64,000 bases of DNA from Rhodothermales bacterium. GTDB lineage: Bacteria > Bacteroidota > Rhodothermia > Rhodothermales > VXPQ01. Shown here piece by piece: positions 60,142 to 64,000 of the stretch. The translations under genes were made by a program, and so were the position numbers. Position 1 is the stretch's first letter, and every line of letters begins with the position of its first letter. The stretch lies in assembly GCA_951812335.1 (NCBI GenBank), contig OX638293.1, positions 2,459,175 to 2,523,174 of the forward strand. Direction: 5' to 3'. The notes under the pieces are model-generated. The model did no database searches, had not been told where the DNA came from, and worked only from the letters and a program-made list of their open reading frames with translations.

Positions 60142-60291
60142 ATGGAATCACACACCGTATCGCAAGACGACCTCGTCACGAAGGATTTTCTGCGAGCCGA
60201 GATCACCGGTTCGGAAAACCGGTTGCTGCGTTGGGTGGTGGGAAGCGCCGTCGTAATCACGGCCGCCATTATCGCCGGGTACTTCGTGTAA
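60142..60291 (+). CDS. Small membrane protein matching the C-terminal half of the DUF1640-like protein
   Basis: The 49-residue product (MESHTVSQDDLVTKDFLRAE, then ITGSENRLLRWVVGSAVVIT, then AAIIAGYFV) has a linker of the DLVTKxxLRAEI type and one membrane helix, matching SEDFVRAEIG and LLRWIMGLGFGVIAG of the protein at 19900-20244. It lies 33 bp after the N-terminal-half frame. Its stop is 4 bp from a duplicated aldehyde-dehydrogenase tail on the other strand. Confidence 0.55.
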   Translation: MESHTVSQDDLVTKDFLRAEITGSENRLLRWVVGSAVVITAAIIAGYFV

Positions 60292-60295
60292 CGGC

Positions 60296-60364
60296 TACAC
60301 TGCATCTCCTGTAGAATACTCCCCATCCACAAGGCGCCGGATGCAGCATTCGTTCCGGTCGCGC
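60296..60364 (-). pseudogene. Duplicated 3-prime tail of the aldehyde dehydrogenase gene
   Basis: On the minus strand it reads RDRNECCIRRLVDGEYSTGD AV and a stop, against RDRNERGIRRLVDGEYSTGD VG and a stop at the end of the intact gene (61108-61165). The DNA (tccccatccacaaggcgcc and flanks) is nearly identical over about 55 bp. The rest of the gene is missing. The copy lies on the far side of the DUF899 gene, like the barrel remnant next to the toxin-antitoxin pair. Confidence 0.8.
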
Positions 60365-60390
60365 CCGTTTACTCGAGGACATAGTCAATG

Positions 60391-60405
60391 CTTTGATAAT
60401 CAAAG
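60391..60405. promoter_or_regulatory. Perfect palindrome upstream of the DUF899 gene
   Basis: CTTTGATAATCAAAG is a perfect 7-bp inverted repeat around one base, 16 bp before the start codon at 60422. Position and symmetry fit a repressor site. It could also be a chance or element-derived palindrome. Confidence 0.45.
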
Positions 60406-60421
60406 TCAGCGAAAGTAACGA

Positions 60422-61021
60422 ATGCCAGACGATAGAATTACCGAACTCGAACGACAGATCGGCGAGTCGATCGCGGAACTCAACACCCTGCGAAAGGCCA
60501 GCCCGGGGACGCCTGTCCGCAATTACACCTTTACGACGCTGACCGGCGACACCACGCTGCTCGACCTGTTCGGCGAAAAGGACAAACTGCTTGCGATCCA
60601 CAACATGGGACAGGGCTGCCGCTATTGCACCCTGTGGGCGGACGGCTTCAACGGACTGCTTCCCCATCTGGAGTCGGCCTTCTCCGTAGTGCTCCTCTCG
60701 AAGGACCCGCCGGAAACACAGCGCCGATTCGCCAACGCCCGCGGTTGGCGGTTCCGGTTGGCCTCGCACGGCGGCGGGGACTACATACGTGAGCAATCCG
60801 TCGTAAACGACCAAAACAACTACCCTGGCGCTGTGGTCTACGAACGCGACGGCGACACCATTATGCGCAAGAACGCGTGCGTGTTCGGCCCCGGCGACAT
60901 CTATTGCGCAATGTGGAGCCTGCTCGGCCTCGCGGGACTTGGCAAAAAGGATTGGACGCCCCAATACGCTTACTGGAGCCGCCCGGGCAAGCTGGACGAC
61001 GGCGGTTTGAACGTGCTCTGA
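60422..61021 (+). CDS. DUF899-family thioredoxin-like protein
   Basis: The 199-residue product has a helical N-terminus (ITELERQIGESIAELNTLRK) and a thioredoxin-like core with NMGQGCRYCTLWADGFNGLL, where a C-x-x-C pair (GCRYCT) sits at the usual redox position, then VVLLSKDPPETQRRFANARG and GDIYCAMWSLLGLAGLG. Family members are annotated as thioredoxin-like DUF899 proteins of unknown role. It is flanked by the duplicated tail of the neighbouring aldehyde dehydrogenase gene, suggesting it was inserted. Confidence 0.85.
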   Translation: MPDDRITELERQIGESIAELNTLRKASPGTPVRNYTFTTLTGDTTLLDLFGEKDKLLAIHNMGQGCRYCTLWADGFNGLLPHLESAFSVVLLSKDPPETQRRFANARGWRFRLASHGGGDYIREQSVVNDQNNYPGAVVYERDGDTIMRKNACVFGPGDIYCAMWSLLGLAGLGKKDWTPQYAYWSRPGKLDDGGLNVL

Positions 61022-61107
61022 TCGTGTCGCTCCTCCGGCGTGATCCGCCCGGATAAACCGGGGGATGCGTGTGAGGCGGCCGGAACGGACATCACCGCCC
61101 TTCCGCT

Positions 61108-62703
61108 TCACCCCACATCCCCCGTCGAATACTCCCCATCCACAAGGCGCCGGATACCGCGCTCGTTCCGGTCGCGCAGTTCCGGGGGCAAGGCGGACGA
61201 GGGAAAATCCTGCCAGGCCGCGGGCCGCACGAACCGTTGCATGGCGGTGTCTCCCACAGCTCCCGTGCGCACATCGGTCGTGGCCGGATAAGGGCCTCCA
61301 TGGTGCATGGCCGGGCATACCTCAACGCCTGTCGGGAATCCGTTGAAAATGAACCGGCCCGCCTTTCGCCGCAATGCACGAACGAGGCCGTCATAGCGGG
61401 CAATATCTTCGTCGTCTCCGTGGATTGACGCAGTAAGCTGCCCTTTCAGGCTGTGGGCAACCCTTTCGAGCTCGGCAATATCCTTCGCCACCACGACCAG
61501 GCTCGACGGCCCGAACACCTCTTCGGACAGCATATCGTTCGCCAGGAACGTCTTCACATCCGTCCGAAAGAGGGCGCCTCCGCCCTCCGTACGCGCCGGG
61601 TCCGCCTCGCGCTCTGAAACCGCCACGCGCTGTACCCCTTGCGCAGCGGCCAGCCGGTCGGCGCCGGCACAGAACCGGTCGCGTATGCCCCGGTGAAGCA
61701 TGGATGCCGGTTCGGCCCGGCGGATGTGCTCGCCCAAAGCCTGCAGGAAGGTCTCCATTGCTTCCCCGGCGACTCCGAACACCAGCCCCGGGTTCGTGCA
61801 GAACTGCCCGACGCCCAACAGAATCGACCCCGCCAGTTTTTCGGCGAGAGCCTCCGCCCCGTTCTCCAGCGCGGAAGGCAGGATAAACACCGGATTGACG
61901 CTACCCATCTCGGCATACACCGGAATCGGTACGGGGCGCGCCGCCGCCGCATCGAAGAGCGCACGCCCCCCCTGGAGCGATCCAGTGAAACCCACCGCCT
62001 GCACCAGCGGGCGCCGGACCAGCGCCAGCCCGACCTCGTAGCCTTGTCCATGCACCAGAGAGAATACGCCGGCAGGCATCTTTTCAGCTTCGGCGGCCCG
62101 GAGAATAGCATGGGCCACCAGCTCGGACGTGCCGGGATGCGCCGGATGCGCCTTGCAGATTACCGGGCAGCCGGCAGCCAGCGCAGAGGCGGTATCGCCC
62201 CCGGCCACCGAATAGGCCAGCGGAAAGTTGCTGGCTCCGAATACGGCCACCGGCCCGAGAGGCACGTACATGCGGCGCAGGTCAGGCTTCGGAATGGGCG
62301 TACGGTCGGGCACAGCCCGTTCGATGCGGGCGTCCACCCACGAGCCTTCCCGCACGACGGCGGCAAAGAGCCGCAACTGATACACGGTGCGGCCTCGTTC
62401 TCCCCGGATCCGACCCTCCGGAAGTCCTGTTTCCAGGCTGGCGCGTTCCACCAGCGTCTCGCCAAGACCCCCGATCTCCGACGCGATACGCTCCAGAAAA
62501 TCCGCCCGGTGGGCGGGTTCGGTGGCCGCATAGGCGTCGAAAGCAGCCTCAGCGGCCCTGGCGGCCGCGTCGATATCGGCAGGGGTAGCCTCGCAAAACA
62601 CAGGATCCAAGCCAGTATCTTGCACCGGATCCCAGGCCCGGAAGCCTTCCGTAGCCTCGCCGTTCGTCCAGCCTGCAATAAGATGTTTGCCGTGAAGCGT
62701 CAT
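61108..62703 (-). CDS. Aldehyde dehydrogenase, 2,5-dioxovalerate/ketoglutaric-semialdehyde type
   Basis: The 531-residue product resembles NADP-dependent ketoglutaric-semialdehyde dehydrogenases (YKT-like start LHGKHLIAGWTNGEATEGFR; GPVAVFGASNFPLAYSVAGG; AVGFTGSLQGGRALFDAAAA; EMGSVNPVFILPSAL; catalytic Cys in LGVGQFCTNPGLVFG; FGPSSLVVV). These enzymes close the non-phosphorylative pathways for pentoses, sugar acids and hydroxyproline by making 2-oxoglutarate. A sulfatase gene lies upstream on the same strand, so the pair may work on sulfated sugars. The last codons are duplicated at 60296-60364. Confidence 0.93.
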   Translation of the reverse strand: MTLHGKHLIAGWTNGEATEGFRAWDPVQDTGLDPVFCEATPADIDAAARAAEAAFDAYAATEPAHRADFLERIASEIGGLGETLVERASLETGLPEGRIRGERGRTVYQLRLFAAVVREGSWVDARIERAVPDRTPIPKPDLRRMYVPLGPVAVFGASNFPLAYSVAGGDTASALAAGCPVICKAHPAHPGTSELVAHAILRAAEAEKMPAGVFSLVHGQGYEVGLALVRRPLVQAVGFTGSLQGGRALFDAAAARPVPIPVYAEMGSVNPVFILPSALENGAEALAEKLAGSILLGVGQFCTNPGLVFGVAGEAMETFLQALGEHIRRAEPASMLHRGIRDRFCAGADRLAAAQGVQRVAVSEREADPARTEGGGALFRTDVKTFLANDMLSEEVFGPSSLVVVAKDIAELERVAHSLKGQLTASIHGDDEDIARYDGLVRALRRKAGRFIFNGFPTGVEVCPAMHHGGPYPATTDVRTGAVGDTAMQRFVRPAAWQDFPSSALPPELRDRNERGIRRLVDGEYSTGDVG

Positions 62704-62758
62704 GGTGGAAGCGATTTTCGTTTATCTAATCGAAGGAGATGGGAAGACCACTATCCCC

Positions 62759-64000
62759 TCACCGAACCGGCACATCGTAGTGCTCCTTCAGACGCGCCAG
62801 CTCTTCCCGCAGATGTGCGATCGTTTCGGCGTATGCGCGGTCGCCGTACGCATTGCGGAGCTCGTCCGGATCGGCTTCGAGATCGAAGAACTCCCACTGG
62901 TCCAGCGTATAGTAATGGATCAGCTTGTACCCGGCGGTGCGCACCCCTTCGTGCGGGTGGACGCGATGGGGCCGCGGAAATTCGTAGTAGTGGTAGTAGA
63001 CGGATTCGCGCCAATCTCCGGGGGTTTCTCCCTTGAGGAGCGGCACGAAGCTGTGGCCTTGCATCGGCGAAGACGGCTCCACGCCGGCCATATCCAGCAG
63101 GGTCTGCGCAAGATCGAGGTTCTGCACCAGGGCCTTGCTTTCGGATCCGGGCTGCACGACGCCGGGCCAACGCACGATGAGCGGCGCCTTGAACGATTCC
63201 TCATACATCCACCGCTTGTCGTACCATCCCTTTTCGCCAAGGAAGAACCCCTGATCGGAGTTGTAGACAACGATGGTGTTTTCGGCCAGGCCGGTCTCTT
63301 CGAGGTAATCCAGCAGGCGTCCGATGTTTTCGTCCATCGAATAAATGGTGCGCAGATAATCCTTCAGATATCGCTGGTATTTCCAGCGGATCAGGTCGCG
63401 TTCCTGCAGGCCTCCCACACGGTATCGCTCGTAGAACGTATCGTTTTGGGGGCCATACGCCGCCTCCCACGCAGCTCGCTGGAGCGGAGTAAAGCGGTCG
63501 ATCCAGTGGTATCCTTCTGCAACCTCGTCAAGATGTTCGGGGTTCAGGGGGAGTTTCAGGTCCCACCCCCAGCGCAGGTCCGTGGAGATTTCCATCTCCT
63601 GCAATACGGCGGGTGTCGAAAGGCCGGAATAATCGTAGAAAAGGGAGCGCGGCGCGGGGATATCCACGTCGTCGTAGCGATTCAGGTGCGTCGGGCCGGG
63701 CAGCCAGTTGCGGTGCGGGGCCTTGTGCTGGTACATCAGCAGAAAGGGTTCGTCGGCGTCCCGCCCGGTTCCGAGCCACTCGAGCGCCCGGTCCGTCACG
63801 ATGTCGCTGACGTAGCCTTCGTATTGCGTGTCCCCCTCCTGCGTTCGAAACGCCGGGTTGTAATAATCGCCCTGCCCGGGCAGCACTTCCCAGTAGTCGA
63901 ACCCCCGGGGATCGCTCTTAAGATGCCACTTGCCGATAATGGCTGTTTGGTAGCCTCCCCGCTGGAGCATTTCCGGGAAAACGGGAATGGACGCTTCGAG
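62759..64000 (-). CDS. Sulfatase (N-terminus outside window)
   Basis: The frame is open to the right edge and covers the last 413 residues. It has the sulfatase motif GKWHLKSDPRGFDYWEVLPG with the active-site Lys and His, HKAPHRNWLPGP, IVVYNSDQGFFLGEKGWYDK with the metal Asp and Lys, and a C-terminal subdomain with YKLIHYYTLDQWEFFDLEAD. The formylglycine Cys/Ser region lies beyond the window. Such proteins are usually exported and remove sulfate from polysaccharides such as ulvan, fucoidan or carrageenan. It lies 55 bp upstream of the aldehyde dehydrogenase gene. Confidence 0.93.
   Translation of the reverse strand, partial: LEASIPVFPEMLQRGGYQTAIIGKWHLKSDPRGFDYWEVLPGQGDYYNPAFRTQEGDTQYEGYVSDIVTDRALEWLGTGRDADEPFLLMYQHKAPHRNWLPGPTHLNRYDDVDIPAPRSLFYDYSGLSTPAVLQEMEISTDLRWGWDLKLPLNPEHLDEVAEGYHWIDRFTPLQRAAWEAAYGPQNDTFYERYRVGGLQERDLIRWKYQRYLKDYLRTIYSMDENIGRLLDYLEETGLAENTIVVYNSDQGFFLGEKGWYDKRWMYEESFKAPLIVRWPGVVQPGSESKALVQNLDLAQTLLDMAGVEPSSPMQGHSFVPLLKGETPGDWRESVYYHYYEFPRPHRVHPHEGVRTAGYKLIHYYTLDQWEFFDLEADPDELRNAYGDRAYAETIAHLREELARLKEHYDVPVR

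Noticed and set aside
60269..61318. 349-codon minus-strand open frame over the DUF899 gene
   Set aside because: It joins the duplicated dehydrogenase tail, the antisense of DUF899 and part of the dehydrogenase in another frame; its internal repeat (HPAPCGWGVF twice) just reflects the DNA duplication.

Overview
The window looks like a chromosomal segment of a moderately GC-rich member of the Bacteroidota, most likely in or near the Rhodothermia lineage. The evidence is TonB-dependent receptors with carboxypeptidase-regulatory N-termini, a PorV-like outer-membrane protein, a DUF4249 lipoprotein, a tiny AURKAIP1/COX24-type basic protein, an Mla lipid-transport set and a tmRNA whose tag reads ANDYSYAMAA. 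The lineage is an inference from gene content; nothing in the window names the species. There is no rRNA operon, no CRISPR array and no recognisable transposase.

Layout. 1-6166: a minus-strand outer-membrane unit (TonB receptor, secreted beta-sandwich protein, PorV-like protein). 6543-11014: four minus-strand genes for exported carbohydrate enzymes (two TIM-barrel isomerase-like proteins, a Gfo/Idh/MocA oxidoreductase, a DUF6807 protein), three of them with twin-arginine signals. 11519-17485: Tsx-like channel, BCCT transporter, large PIG-L deacetylase fusion, DUF6580 membrane protein. 17502-20579: an accessory patch with a beta-barrel gene, a triplicated leader, a VapBC/FitAB-type toxin-antitoxin pair, a decayed barrel paralogue, a coiled-coil gene with tandem repeats, and several copies of a dispersed palindromic element. 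20580-26856: a second sugar locus (Tat TIM barrel, GH3 lipoprotein, gutted esterase, Tat small subunit, GMC oxidoreductase). 26946-35000: tRNA-Thr, class II DAHP synthase coupled to a TonB receptor and DUF4249 lipoprotein, then mnmA, an SDR, RidA and apt.

35050-49032: cell-envelope and core genes (amidase, ECF sigma and anti-sigma, Mla ABC transporter, DUF445, dusB, HAD phosphatase, iron-type binding protein, UvrD/PcrA helicase). 49171-58983: NfeD pair, alpha/beta hydrolase, COX24-like protein, YtxH, YaaA, coaX, birA, fabI, L,D-transpeptidase. 59371-64000: tmRNA, two mini-ORFs that match the two halves of the coiled-coil protein, a DUF899 protein, an aldehyde dehydrogenase of the ketoglutaric-semialdehyde type and a truncated sulfatase.

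The most unusual signal is a family of palindromic elements, with ends reading close to GGATACTCTGATCAAAACC, at eight or more intergenic loci. Short forms are simple palindromes of about 40-65 bp; long forms carry a shared interior of about 100 nt with a co-varying mini-hairpin. Two inverted copies bracket the toxin-antitoxin region and one supplies the stop codon of a neighbouring gene. Two accessory segments (the toxin-antitoxin pair and the DUF899 gene) lie next to a duplicated 3-prime tail of the adjacent gene. The two Tat-exported sugar loci together suggest periplasmic oxidation and cleavage of glycosides through keto-sugars, which is an inference from family membership.
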